From NCBI RefSeq assembly GCF_963528755.1, contig NZ_CAURXA010000004.1:201855-265854 (forward strand): 64,000 nucleotides of DNA. The letters are read 5' to 3'. Shown piece after piece: positions 1-8,574 of this stretch. The stretch comes from Selenomonas sp963528755 (lineage in GTDB: Bacteria; Bacillota; Negativicutes; Selenomonadales; Selenomonadaceae). Made by a program: the position numbers and the translations under genes. Below the pieces are notes generated by a model. The model saw only the letters and a list, made by a program, of their open reading frames with translations. It did no database searches and was not told the DNA's origin. Numbering within the stretch: position 1 is the stretch's first letter; each line of letters begins with the position of its first letter.

Positions 1-1
1 T

Positions 2-1465
2 GCCGACCGTGTCCTCGCGTACATCGAGGAACATCCCGACTTCATACAGCCCGTCTCGAGGCGCAACGAGATGATCAATTTTATCAAGCAGGGGCTTGAA
101 GATCTTTGCATCTCGCGCACGTCGTTCGACTGGGGCATCCCTGTGCCGATCGCACCCGATCATGTCATCTACGTCTGGTTCGACGCCCTGACGAATTACC
201 TGACGCCGATCGGTTTCTTGGACGATCCCGAGAAATTTGAGAAGTATTGGCCGGCCGACGTCCACCTCGTCGGCAAGGAGATCGTGCGCTTCCATTCGAT
301 CATCTGGCCGTGCATCCTCATGGCGCTCGATCTGCCGCTGCCGAAGATGGTCTACGGCCACGGCTGGCTGATCGTAGACGGCGACAAGATGTCGAAGTCG
401 AAGGGCAACGTCGTCGATCCCGTGCAGCTCATTGACGAGTTCGGCGCTGACGCCATCCGCTACTTCCTGCTGCGCGAGATCAACCTCGGACAGGACGGCA
501 ATTTCTCGCGCGACGCTCTCATTACGCGCATCAACGCTGACCTTGCGAACGATCTCGGCAACCTCCTGCACCGCACGCTGAACATGATCGGCAAGTTCCA
601 AGACGGCGTCGTGGAAGAGGCGCAGGGAGAGAGCGAGATCGACCGCGCCTTCCTTGCGGACGCGGAAAGTGCAATCGCTGCCTACGAGCGCGAGATGGAG
701 GAGATGAAGCTGCAGAGCGCCATCAAGACGACGTGGGCGTTCATCAGCCGCGCGAACAAGTACATCGACGAGACGATGCCGTGGGCGCTCGCCAAGGATG
801 CGGCGAAGAAGCAGGAACTGACGAATACGCTCTACAATCTCGCCGAGAGCCTGCGCCGCATCAGCGTCCTCATCGAGCCGTTCATGCCGGAGACGGCGGC
901 GAAGATCTGGCATCAGCTCGGCATGGAGGGAGACTTCTCTCGCGTGCGCTTTGCCGACGTGCGCATGTGGGGCGGCTTCCTAGCGGGAACGCATGTGGGA
1001 AGCCCCGAGCAGCTTTTCCCGCGCATCGAGGTCGAGGCGGAGGAAAAGCCTACGACGCAGGGGAAGAAAGGCTCTGCCGCAAAGTCCCAGGAGGCGCAGA
1101 AAAAGCAGGGGAAAGCGGAAAAGACGAATGTTGCTGAGCCTGCAGATGGCGTCATCACGATCGACGATTTTAACCGCGTCGACCTGCGCGTTGCTGAGAT
1201 TCGGAAGGCGGAGCGCGTGCCCGATACGGCGAAGCTTATGCGCCTTACCGTGAGCCTCGGCACGGAGGAGCGTGAGGTCGTCTCGGGCATCGCCGAGTTC
1301 TATGCGGCAGACGAGCTTGTCGGCAGGAAGGTCGTCCTCGTCGCGAACTTGAAACCCGCGAAGATTCGCGGCATCCGCTCGCACGGCATGATCCTGTGCA
1401 CAGCGGACGAGAGCGGACTGCGCCTCGTCGAGCCTGTCGCATCTGCAGGGAGCAAGGTAAAGTGA
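2..1465 (+). CDS. metG: Methionyl-tRNA synthetase, C-terminal part (5' end outside window)
   Basis: The reading frame is open from base 2, so the gene begins upstream. The enzyme charges tRNA-Met with methionine in the cytoplasm. Visible are the end of the Rossmann catalytic domain, the class I KMSKS signature in DKMSKSKGNVVDP (about base 385), the helical anticodon-binding domain with the NDLGN region, a Lys/Ala/Gln-rich linker (about bases 1040-1130) and a C-terminal OB-fold tRNA-binding domain starting IDDFNRVDLRVAEI and containing SHGMILCT. This long architecture is usual in Firmicutes. The stop codon overlaps the start of tatD by one base (TGATG), suggesting translational coupling. Confidence 0.97.
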   Translation, partial: ADRVLAYIEEHPDFIQPVSRRNEMINFIKQGLEDLCISRTSFDWGIPVPIAPDHVIYVWFDALTNYLTPIGFLDDPEKFEKYWPADVHLVGKEIVRFHSIIWPCILMALDLPLPKMVYGHGWLIVDGDKMSKSKGNVVDPVQLIDEFGADAIRYFLLREINLGQDGNFSRDALITRINADLANDLGNLLHRTLNMIGKFQDGVVEEAQGESEIDRAFLADAESAIAAYEREMEEMKLQSAIKTTWAFISRANKYIDETMPWALAKDAAKKQELTNTLYNLAESLRRISVLIEPFMPETAAKIWHQLGMEGDFSRVRFADVRMWGGFLAGTHVGSPEQLFPRIEVEAEEKPTTQGKKGSAAKSQEAQKKQGKAEKTNVAEPADGVITIDDFNRVDLRVAEIRKAERVPDTAKLMRLTVSLGTEEREVVSGIAEFYAADELVGRKVVLVANLKPAKIRGIRSHGMILCTADESGLRLVEPVASAGSKVK

Positions 1466-2235
1466 TGGAGCTTATCGATTCTCATGCGCATCTCGACGGC
1501 GAGAAGTTCGCGGACGACCGCGCCGCCGTCGTTGAGCGTGCACTGGCAGCCGGCGTCGTGAAAATCATCACGATGGGCGACAGCCTCGAATCCTCGGCGC
1601 GGAGCGTCGCGCTTGCAGAAAGGTTCGAGCCGATCTATGCGGCGGTCGGCGTCCATCCCGAGGAGGCGCAGCCGATGACGGCGGCGACGGACGAGCAGCT
1701 TGCCGCATGGGCGGCGCAGGAAAAGGTCGTCGCCATCGGCGAGATCGGGCTCGACTATTATTGGGAGAAGGATGAGGAAAAGCGTGCGCTGCAGCGTGCG
1801 ATCTTCGTGCGCCAGCTCGATCTCGCGCGTCAGCTCAAGCTGCCCGTCTGCATCCATGACCGCGAGGCGCACGGCGATATGATGAAGATCCTCAAGACGG
1901 AGGGCAGAGGGCTTCGCGGTGTGCTGCACTGCTACTCAGGAAGCTGGGAGATGGCGGCGGAACTCTTGAAGGGCGACTGGTACTTCGGCATCGACGGGCC
2001 TTTGACGTATAAGAACGCTGCGAAACTGCCCGAAATCGTGCAGCGCCTGCCAGCAGAGCGCATTCTCGTTGAGACAGATTCCCCCTACCTTTCTCCCATG
2101 CCGTTTCGCGGCAGACGCAACGAGCCTGCCCATGTACTCTACGTCGCCAAGAAGGCGGCGGAACTGCGCGGTGAGAGCCTTGAAGATTTCGCACGGGCGA
2201 CGCGCGAGAATACGCGCGCTCTGTATGGCATTTGA
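1465..2235 (+). CDS. tatD: TatD family metal-dependent hydrolase/deoxyribonuclease
   Basis: Predicted 256-residue TIM-barrel metallo-hydrolase. Family members are 3'-5' exonucleases acting on DNA or RNA. The N-terminal metal motif is DSHAHLDG, followed by EIGLDYYW, the metal ligands in HDREAH and HCYSGS, and ETDSPYLSP near the C-terminus, all in TatD order. The ATG at 1465 is chosen because it overlaps the metG stop and follows AGGGAGC/AAGG. An in-frame start 69 bases upstream lies inside metG and would add a non-homologous extension. The metG-tatD pairing is common in Firmicutes. Confidence 0.95.
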   Translation: MELIDSHAHLDGEKFADDRAAVVERALAAGVVKIITMGDSLESSARSVALAERFEPIYAAVGVHPEEAQPMTAATDEQLAAWAAQEKVVAIGEIGLDYYWEKDEEKRALQRAIFVRQLDLARQLKLPVCIHDREAHGDMMKILKTEGRGLRGVLHCYSGSWEMAAELLKGDWYFGIDGPLTYKNAAKLPEIVQRLPAERILVETDSPYLSPMPFRGRRNEPAHVLYVAKKAAELRGESLEDFARATRENTRALYGI

Positions 2236-2267
2236 AAGAAAATTGCATCTTATACGTTTATAATAAA

Positions 2268-2316
2268 GAAGTGGTGAATGCCTGTCGGAAAAGGGCTTTC
2301 ACCACTTCTCTTTTCC
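2268..2316 (+). terminator. Rho-independent terminator after metG-tatD
   Basis: A perfect 11-bp inverted repeat (GAAGTGGTGAA / TTCACCACTTC) with a 19-base loop is followed by TCTTTTCCC. Confidence 0.75.
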
Positions 2317-2355
2317 CTAAATATGGTGTTTTATTCCACCAAAGTGGGGCATATA

Positions 2356-2384
2356 TTGACAAAGAGGGAGAACAGTGCTAGAAT
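2356..2384 (+). promoter_or_regulatory. Sigma-A promoter for the 3D-domain gene
   Basis: TTGACA at 2356-2361, a 17-base spacer and TAGAAT at 2379-2384. It lies 33 bases before the start codon of the next gene. Confidence 0.8.
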
Positions 2385-2417
2385 AAGCCTGTCGTTAGAT
2401 TTCTAAGGGGGGATTGA

Positions 2418-3179
2418 ATGACTTTAAGGAAACTAGCACTTTGCATGGTGTTGATCCTCGGAGTCGTATTCACGACAGGTTTTACGGACGCGATGCGCAA
2501 TGTCAGCATCGAAGTCGACGGCAAGACTTTGGAGGTAAGCACCAGATACTCGAGTCCTGAGTTGATCTTGCATCAGGCAGGCGTCGAGATTAGGCACAAG
2601 GATGAGTTTCAGTTAAAGAAATCGGACAAAGAAGAAAAAATTATTGTGCAACGTGCCGTGCCGGTCGTCATCGAGTTCGAGGGCGACAGGCAGAAGGTTT
2701 ATACGACCCGCAGCAATGTGGGCGAGGTACTCAAAGACTACGGATACGTCGGCGACCGCTTCTCGGCGGAGCTGGATGGGGCAACACGACTTGAAAAGAA
2801 TCTCAACATCAAGATACACGATTTGGTCGCAGAAAAAGAAAGAGAAGAAGCAGCAAGACGTGCCCAGTCTGTAGAAACATCGCGCGGCGCTATGCGCTAT
2901 GTGCGTGAGTACGATATGGAAGCGACGGCCTACCTGCCGACCGACGGCGGCGGAAATGGCATCACGGCTTCTGGTATGCTCGCAGAGCGGGGCGTCGTAG
3001 CTGTGGATACGGACGTGATTCCCTTGGGAACGCGCCTCTACATCCCGGGCTACGGTGTGGCCATCGCAGGGGACACGGGCGGCGCCATCAATGGCGAGCG
3101 CATCGACCTGTGTATGGAATCCTACGGTGAGGCGATGGAATTCGGCCGCCGTTGGGTCAAGGTTTATGTCTTGGAATAA
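2418..3179 (+). CDS. Secreted G5/DUF348-3D domain protein (YabE/Sps-like muralytic)
   Basis: A 253-residue exported protein. Residues 1-25 form a signal peptide or anchor (positive MTLRK, then a hydrophobic stretch). Residues about 28-140 hold two DUF348-type repeats, each with the pattern of EVDGKTLEV or YTTRSNVGEVL. A short charged coiled stretch (KEREEAARRAQ) follows. The C-terminal 3D domain (about 165-253) has the three-Asp pattern: VVAVDTDVIPLG, IAGDTGG and ERIDLCM. Proteins of this build (YabE, Rpf-like stationary-phase survival proteins) are thought to cleave peptidoglycan like MltA lytic transglycosylases. It is a monocistronic gene with its own promoter and terminator. Substrate specificity is not visible. 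Confidence 0.88.
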   Translation: MTLRKLALCMVLILGVVFTTGFTDAMRNVSIEVDGKTLEVSTRYSSPELILHQAGVEIRHKDEFQLKKSDKEEKIIVQRAVPVVIEFEGDRQKVYTTRSNVGEVLKDYGYVGDRFSAELDGATRLEKNLNIKIHDLVAEKEREEAARRAQSVETSRGAMRYVREYDMEATAYLPTDGGGNGITASGMLAERGVVAVDTDVIPLGTRLYIPGYGVAIAGDTGGAINGERIDLCMESYGEAMEFGRRWVKVYVLE

Positions 3180-3188
3180 CGACATAGA

Positions 3189-3224
3189 AAGAGGACTGTA
3201 CGCGAAAGCGGCAGTCCTCTTTTC
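3189..3224 (+). terminator. Rho-independent terminator
   Basis: AAGAGGACTG / CAGTCCTCTT stem (perfect 10 bp) followed by TTTCG, directly after the 3D-domain gene. Confidence 0.85.
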
Positions 3225-3270
3225 GTATGTGCATTACCTGCGAAAACGTATGACGTGCGCCTTCGCGCGG

Positions 3271-3687
3271 TCAGAGCTTTTCGATATACGGCTCCTCGTG
3301 GAAGGCTTCGGCGTGCTGTATGAGGCTCTTGAGGCGGTCGATGTTTTTCTTGTGCAGCACGATGGCGAACTCGATGCGCGTCCTCTCCTCATCTGTGAAG
3401 TCGCCCGTTTCGTGCGATTCCTCGATGCGCTTCAAGCGTTCCTCGACGTCTGCAAGTTCGTCGGCGAGGAGCTTTCGGTCGTGCATGGCAAGCCCGTAAA
3501 CGGAGCGCAGCCCCTGGCGTACCTCTTGCGCATAGCCCGCCTCGTGCGTGACGGCTTCCAGTTCCTTGGCAACCTCGTAGATGATGTCATAGGGACTGGC
3601 GGCACTGTTGATCATGCCGAGCATCTTCATCTTGATGTTCTCGAAGAGCGTGTAGTCGATATTCTCGTGGTGGATTTCTTCTGCCAT
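3271..3687 (-). CDS. Conserved hypothetical protein, helical
   Basis: A 138-residue acidic protein that I do not recognise. It reads as almost entirely alpha-helical, with a heptad-like charged middle (LADELADVEERLKRIEES) and no signal peptide, membrane span or cysteine. On the minus strand AAGGAG precedes the ATG by 7 bases, and an extended -10 promoter lies upstream, which supports this frame over the overlapping plus-strand frame. It faces away from the permease gene and shares its promoter region. Confidence 0.7.
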   Translation of the reverse strand: MAEEIHHENIDYTLFENIKMKMLGMINSAASPYDIIYEVAKELEAVTHEAGYAQEVRQGLRSVYGLAMHDRKLLADELADVEERLKRIEESHETGDFTDEERTRIEFAIVLHKKNIDRLKSLIQHAEAFHEEPYIEKL

Positions 3688-3720
3688 AGTTGCATCTCCT
3701 TCTTCACTTCGGACTTCCCT

Positions 3721-3749
3721 AGTATAGCATCATTCCGTTTTTGTTTACA
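3721..3749 (-). promoter_or_regulatory. Extended -10 promoter for the helical hypothetical gene
   Basis: On the minus strand TGTAAA, a 17-base spacer and TGC-TATACT. The -35 hexamer occupies the same bases as the -35 of the plus-strand permease promoter, so the two promoters diverge from one shared hexamer. Confidence 0.5.
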
Positions 3750-3772
3750 GAGCAGGATGCACAGTCTATAAT
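3744..3772 (+). promoter_or_regulatory. Promoter for the amino-acid permease
   Basis: TTTACA at 3744-3749, a 17-base spacer and TATAAT at 3767-3772. Initiation near 3779 would place repeat copy A inside the 5' untranslated leader. Confidence 0.7.
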
Positions 3773-3786
3773 AAAAAGAGCAATTC

Positions 3787-3891
3787 TCTATAAAAGTCCA
3801 AGAAGTCAAGCCGAAGGCGCAGACGGATTGGGTAACTTTCATTGAGGGCGACGCACTTTTGTCTACAAAGTGGATGTTTGTGCGTGTAGTT
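3787..3891 (+). repeat. Dispersed double-hairpin element, copy A
   Basis: About 105 bp. The first arm pair is degenerate here (ATAAAAGT / ACTTTCAT). The second hairpin is GTCTAC-aaa-GTGGAT and the copy ends GTGCGTGTAGTTT. It ends about 20 bases before the permease start codon. Other copies lie at 39121, 51438, 52438 and 56125. Confidence 0.8.
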
Positions 3892-3911
3892 TTTTGAGGT
3901 GATATGATACC

Positions 3912-5258
3912 ATGCAGAAACAAAAAGAAATGCGGCGCGGCTTGAAGAACCGTCATCTGCAGATGATCGCACTCGGCGGCGCCATTGGCACAGGGCTTTT
4001 CTATGGCTCGGCGTCGACAATCAAGCTCGCGGGACCTTCCGTCATGCTCGCCTATTTGACGGGCGGCGTCGTCATCTTTCTCATCATGCGCATGCTTGGC
4101 GAGATGGCGGTCGAAGAGCCGGTGTCCGGCTCCTTCAGTCACTACGCTGCGAAGTATTGGGGCGCTTTTCCGGGCTTCCTCTCGGGCTGGAACTACTGGT
4201 TCAACTACGTCATCGTCAGCATGGCGGAGCTTTCCGTCATCGGCATCTACATGAACTACTGGCTGCCCGACTTGCCGCAGTGGATTTCAGCACTCGTGAC
4301 GCTCGTCGTCATCACGGCGCTGAACCTCGCGGCTGTCAAGGCTTATGGCGAGATGGAATTTTGGCTTGCCATCGTCAAGGTCGCCGCCATCGTCTCGATG
4401 ATCGTCCTCGGGCTGTACCTCGTCTTTTCGCGCCCTGAGGCATTTCCGATGAACTTTTCCAACCTCTGGGTGCATGACGGCTTCTTTCCGAATGGCGTTT
4501 GGGGCATGATGCTCTCGATCACCGTCGTCATGTTTTCCTTCGGCGGCATCGAGCTGATCGGTATCACGGCGGGAGAAGCCGCCGACCCGGATCGCTCGAT
4601 TCCGCGCGCCATCAACCAGGTCATCTGGCGCATCCTCATCTTTTACGTCGGCGCCATGGCGGTGCTCATGGCGCTTTGGCCGTGGGACGAGGTCGGCATG
4701 GAGGCAAGCCCCTTCGTGCAGATTTTCTCGAACGTCGGCATTCCTGCCGCCGCGCACATCCTGAACTTCGTCGTCCTGACCGCTGCCGTATCCGTCTACA
4801 ACTCAGCAATCTACAGCAACTCGCGCATGCTCTACGGACTCGCTGCAGGCGGTGATGCGCCGAAAATTCTCGCGAGTCTGTCACGTCAGGGCGTGCCCGT
4901 CGTCGGCATCCTCATCTCCTCGGGCGTGACGCTTCTCGCTGTACTCCTCAACTACCTGTTCCCCGGTCAGGTATTCATGCTCTTTCTTTCCATCGCCATG
5001 GCATCCGTCATCATCAGCTGGGGCACGATCGTCATCACGCACTTGAAATTCCGTTGCCTCTATGCGCGGGAAGGACGTAGGGCGAAATTCCGTGCGCCGT
5101 TTTTTCCCGTTGTCAACTACATCTGCCTAGCGTTCCTCGTCATGATGTACGCCCTCATGACGCAGATCCCCGACATGCAGTTCGCCGTCCTTGTCCTGCC
5201 CGTTTGGCTCTTCGTTCTGTGGCTCGGCTATCGCAGGAAGAAGCGCGATATTTCCTAG
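3912..5258 (+). CDS. Amino-acid permease, APC superfamily (AAT family)
   Basis: A 448-residue inner-membrane transporter with about 12 hydrophobic segments. The N-terminus has RGLKNRHLQMIALGGAIGTG, the helix-1 signature of the AroP/GabP/LysP/ProY group, and ends with the Arg/Lys-rich tail YRRKKRDIS. The usual family length is 450-490. Such proteins are proton-coupled amino-acid importers. The substrate cannot be read from sequence alone, and aromatic amino acids, proline and GABA are all possible. GAGGTGAT lies 9 bases before the ATG. The leader contains repeat copy A, which could be regulatory. The stop codon TAG lies inside the terminal inverted repeat of the MITE-like element, so that element inserted exactly at the gene's end. 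Confidence 0.9.
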   Translation: MQKQKEMRRGLKNRHLQMIALGGAIGTGLFYGSASTIKLAGPSVMLAYLTGGVVIFLIMRMLGEMAVEEPVSGSFSHYAAKYWGAFPGFLSGWNYWFNYVIVSMAELSVIGIYMNYWLPDLPQWISALVTLVVITALNLAAVKAYGEMEFWLAIVKVAAIVSMIVLGLYLVFSRPEAFPMNFSNLWVHDGFFPNGVWGMMLSITVVMFSFGGIELIGITAGEAADPDRSIPRAINQVIWRILIFYVGAMAVLMALWPWDEVGMEASPFVQIFSNVGIPAAAHILNFVVLTAAVSVYNSAIYSNSRMLYGLAAGGDAPKILASLSRQGVPVVGILISSGVTLLAVLLNYLFPGQVFMLFLSIAMASVIISWGTIVITHLKFRCLYAREGRRAKFRAPFFPVVNYICLAFLVMMYALMTQIPDMQFAVLVLPVWLFVLWLGYRRKKRDIS

Positions 5259-5422
5259 GGAATCACTGATAAATTCAGCCACCCATCTTCACACATCTGC
5301 GCTGTCCTCTCGTCGTCGACAAATCCTCGACGTAGCACCGCTACGCCTGTGGTTTGTCTCCTCGATAGATACAGCGCATCTGTGCAAATCTGGGCGACCT
5401 CATTTTATCAGCGCTTCCCTAG
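5255..5422. mobile_element. MITE-like palindromic element, 168 bp
   Basis: The ends are imperfect terminal inverted repeats: CTAGGGAATCACTGATAAA at the left and TTTATCAGCGCTTCCCTAG at the right. Inside are nested arms, GACAAA / TTTGTC and CGTAGC / GCTACG, so the whole element can fold into one long hairpin. It has no coding capacity. The left end supplies the permease stop codon. It resembles a non-autonomous transposon derivative, but no parent transposase is in the window. Confidence 0.65.
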
Positions 5423-5428
5423 AAAAAA

Positions 5429-5458
5429 TTGGTTTTTATCGCGTGTTTATGATATGAT
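5429..5458 (+). promoter_or_regulatory. Promoter of the glycosyltransferase array
   Basis: TTGGTT at 5429-5434, an 18-base spacer and TATGAT at 5453-5458, immediately after the MITE-like element and 25 bases before the first glycosyltransferase gene. Confidence 0.55.
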
Positions 5459-5483
5459 GAGAGAAAATGTTGAGGAGAGAAAC

Positions 5484-8400
5484 ATGCACCATAAGACGAG
5501 CATCATCATCTTGAGCTGCAATACGTTGGAACTGCTGCAGCTTTGCATCTCGAGTATCTATGAGTACACGGAGGCGGGGACGTATGAGATCATCGTCGTC
5601 GATAATGCATCGGAGGATGGCTCTGCTGAGTGGTTGAAGGAGCAGAAGAATCTTCGCTGTATCTATAACGGAGAGAATCTAGGTTTTCCCAAGGGTTGCA
5701 ATCAAGGGTTGGAGATCGCGACGGGAACGGAGCTTCTGCTTTTGAACAGCGATACCGTCGTCACAAAGAATTGGCTCAAGAATCTTCGATGCGCTCTCTA
5801 CAGCAGCCCGAAGGTTGGCGCCGTGAGCTGCGTGGCAAACTGCTGCCCGCACAATCAAATGATTGAGACGCACTATGAAAAACTTGAGGATATGCAGGAT
5901 TTTGCTGCAGATTACAATAAATCTAATCCTAAACTTTGGGAGAAGAGAACGACGCTGATTGGCTTTTGCTATCTTTTCAAGCGCGAGGTGCTTGAAAAGG
6001 TTGGATTTCTTGATGATCGGTTTAGTCCGGGCAATTACGAAGATGATGACTACTCGCTGCGTATCCTGCAGGTGGGATATGATCTGCTTCTTTGCCGGGA
6101 TACGTTCATCCATCATTTCGGCAAGGCGTCATTCAAGAAGAATCTCAGTACGCAGGACGCTGTTGAAATGGCGCAGCGTTATAATTCCCTTTTGGAGAGA
6201 AACGGAGATCTCTTTGAAGAAAAGTGGCATGTGCCGAGCGATTGCTGGAAGATGGCTCCCGAGGAACTGTTGCCTTACCTGCGACAGCAGGTGGTGGAGA
6301 AAGAAGAGGGAAGTTCTGGTGCAGGGCTTGTGGCGCAGAAGGTTGCCGTCCTTGTGCGTAAGACGCAGGAGAAGCGTTACGGCCTCTGCGTGGAGTCTTT
6401 ACGCGCATCAAGGCTGCCCGCAGGATATGCGTTGGAAATCTTCTCGTTGGCTGCGAACAAGCCCTATGCGGCACAGGTGAACGAGATACTTTCCCAAACG
6501 GATGCGGAGATTAAGATTTTCATCAATGATGAGATCTGCCTTGTCTCGCCGTTAGCAATTGAGCAGATGCTGGAAATCTTCCGCAAGGAAAATATCGGCA
6601 TGGTCGGCTTCATGGGCAGTCGCTCGCTGCCCATGAGCGGCAACTTCTTGGAGGCGCCCGATGTATGGGGCAGTGTCCATATGCCGATGAAAGGAAGCCT
6701 TGAGGAAATCCGCTTCGGCAAGGCAGCCGCTCACGAATTCACGACGGGCGTGCGATTCCTCTGCCCGTCCTTTTTTGCGACGCAGGTTGATATTCCATGG
6801 GATGAAGACTATGACAAGCAGTATTATGCCGTCCTTGCGCATTGCCGCGCCATGGAGGAGGGCGGACAGAAGATGGCCGTGCCGCTGCCGCGCGAGATTT
6901 GGTGCGCCTATCAGATGGAAAATATATCGTTTGACTCTGCCGAGGGAGATCGTCGGCGCTACTTTGCAGCGCATCATTCCAGACTGGATGATGTGCTGTC
7001 GTCTGGGGCGCGATTGGCTCTCTATGCATGCGGCAAGGATGCACAAGTCGAAGGCTGGCAGAGTTTTTCTCATCCCGAGGGAATCGCCGTCGGCGCTCGG
7101 ACGAGGATACATGAGACGGCGCTTTGCCGGCTGTTCTCGGACAACTTCGTGGGCGAGCCGCGCATCTCTGTCGGCGACGACTGCACGATTGACGCTTACA
7201 GCACTCTGACGGCACAAAATCGCATCGTTCTTGAAAACCTTGTGACTGTGGGTGCGAACGTTCAGATTAAGGACTACACTCGCGCAGAAGAGGATCTTGG
7301 CCTTGCCGCCGAGGATCGCGAGCTTCTCGGGCATGCACGTGGCATCCGGATTGGCTGTGCGGCAGAGATCGGAGCGAACGTCGTCATCGAGGGCGCTGTG
7401 CAGATCGGCTGCGGCGCACGCGTCCGTGCTGGAAGCGTTGTAAAGAGCGACGTCCCCGCTTACTGCATCGCCGAGGGCAATCCCGCGCGCATCGTCAAGG
7501 CCTTTTCATCGCGCGCGGGGAAATGGCTTGCGACACCCGATGAAAAGGTGCTCACGGGCCTCTTGGAAGAGCGGGAGAAGACGAATCCGCTCCTTACCTA
7601 TGCTTTCATCACATATAATCGCAGCCAGTATTTGAGAAAATCGCTCAGGAGTGTGCTGCAGCAGGTCGGAAATGATCCGCTTGTCGAGGTCCTCGTCTCG
7701 GACAACGCCTCGACGGATGAGACGAGAAGCCTCGTAGAGGAGCAGCAAAAAAGGTTCAAGAACCTGCGCTATCACTGCAACGAGACGAATGTTGGTGCAG
7801 AGGGGAACATTCATTGCGCCATGCGGGCGAGCCGCGGCGAATATGTGATTGTAGCAGGTGACGATGACTACATCCTCGATGGCGTCCTGCGTTTCGTGCT
7901 TTCTGCCATCGTCAAGCACCGTGGCGTCGCGCTGTTTTGCTTGAAAAAGGAGGCCGTGCCACGCTGGGTACGGCGGGGTGCGGGAATATTGGAATATATC
8001 TCGTATGTAGGTTTCTTGATGACCTGGATCAGTGGCATCGTTATGCGGCGCGACCTCTATCTTTCTGTCGAAGAACCGCAGAAAGATGACGATACACGCA
8101 TACCGCAGGTCTATCTGCAGCTGGAGATGTTGAAACAAAATCCTGAGTTTGCTGTACTCTACGGGCGTGTTCTGGCGGAAGGCTCGGGAGAGCGCATGGC
8201 ATCAGGATTCAACTTTGGCGAGGTGTTTATTAAGAATTATCTCGATATATTGATGGCGGCAGGTATACCGGCATATCTCCTGTCGCAGGAAAAGAAGCGG
8301 CTGGCAGAAGATATGATTTATGATCGTCTGCAGAAGATTACGAAATATCATTACGATTTGCCTTTGGATGGAATTTTTGACATCATGCATGAGTATTATG

Positions 8401-8516
8401 GTGAGGAGCCTTATTACGAAGAAGTCGTGGCGAAGATGAAGGAGATATTACAGGAAGTGGGAGATGCAGGAGATCAAGCGGATGCAGAAAAGAAAGATGC
8501 GGTGAACCAAAAGTGA
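5484..8516 (+). CDS. Modular glycosyltransferase 1: GT2 - StrF-like - hexapeptide-repeat - GT2
   Basis: A protein of 1010 residues with no signal peptide or membrane span. The domains are as follows. A GT2 fold (about 4-230) has VVDNASEDGSAEW, LLLLNSDTVV as DxD-type site and NYEDDDYSLR. A StrF-like GT-A domain (about 283-500) has KIFINDEICLV. A left-handed beta-helix acyltransferase-like domain (about 529-672) ends AYCIAEGNPARIVKAF. A second GT2 domain (about 700-960) has VSDNASTDETR and AGDDDYILDG. The start at 5484 follows GAGGAGAGAAAC; upstream codons lie in the MITE and promoter. It is the first of five paralogues. It probably builds a cell-surface or flagellar glycan (inference). The beta-helix carries Gln (NVQIKD) where the other four have His, and the tail is longer and charged. 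Confidence 0.88.
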   Translation: MHHKTSIIILSCNTLELLQLCISSIYEYTEAGTYEIIVVDNASEDGSAEWLKEQKNLRCIYNGENLGFPKGCNQGLEIATGTELLLLNSDTVVTKNWLKNLRCALYSSPKVGAVSCVANCCPHNQMIETHYEKLEDMQDFAADYNKSNPKLWEKRTTLIGFCYLFKREVLEKVGFLDDRFSPGNYEDDDYSLRILQVGYDLLLCRDTFIHHFGKASFKKNLSTQDAVEMAQRYNSLLERNGDLFEEKWHVPSDCWKMAPEELLPYLRQQVVEKEEGSSGAGLVAQKVAVLVRKTQEKRYGLCVESLRASRLPAGYALEIFSLAANKPYAAQVNEILSQTDAEIKIFINDEICLVSPLAIEQMLEIFRKENIGMVGFMGSRSLPMSGNFLEAPDVWGSVHMPMKGSLEEIRFGKAAAHEFTTGVRFLCPSFFATQVDIPWDEDYDKQYYAVLAHCRAMEEGGQKMAVPLPREIWCAYQMENISFDSAEGDRRRYFAAHHSRLDDVLSSGARLALYACGKDAQVEGWQSFSHPEGIAVGARTRIHETALCRLFSDNFVGEPRISVGDDCTIDAYSTLTAQNRIVLENLVTVGANVQIKDYTRAEEDLGLAAEDRELLGHARGIRIGCAAEIGANVVIEGAVQIGCGARVRAGSVVKSDVPAYCIAEGNPARIVKAFSSRAGKWLATPDEKVLTGLLEEREKTNPLLTYAFITYNRSQYLRKSLRSVLQQVGNDPLVEVLVSDNASTDETRSLVEEQQKRFKNLRYHCNETNVGAEGNIHCAMRASRGEYVIVAGDDDYILDGVLRFVLSAIVKHRGVALFCLKKEAVPRWVRRGAGILEYISYVGFLMTWISGIVMRRDLYLSVEEPQKDDDTRIPQVYLQLEMLKQNPEFAVLYGRVLAEGSGERMASGFNFGEVFIKNYLDILMAAGIPAYLLSQEKKRLAEDMIYDRLQKITKYHYDLPLDGIFDIMHEYYGEEPYYEEVVAKMKEILQEVGDAGDQADAEKKDAVNQK

Positions 8517-8574
8517 TAGAGAGACTCAGTATGACAGGTTTCGCTCTTGTGGAGCAAAATATCTTCGAGGATGA

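Noticed and set aside
3055..3771. 238-codon plus-strand frame covering the minus-strand hypothetical gene
   Set aside because: It starts inside the 3D-domain gene with no ribosome site. The minus-strand frame has AAGGAG and a promoter.
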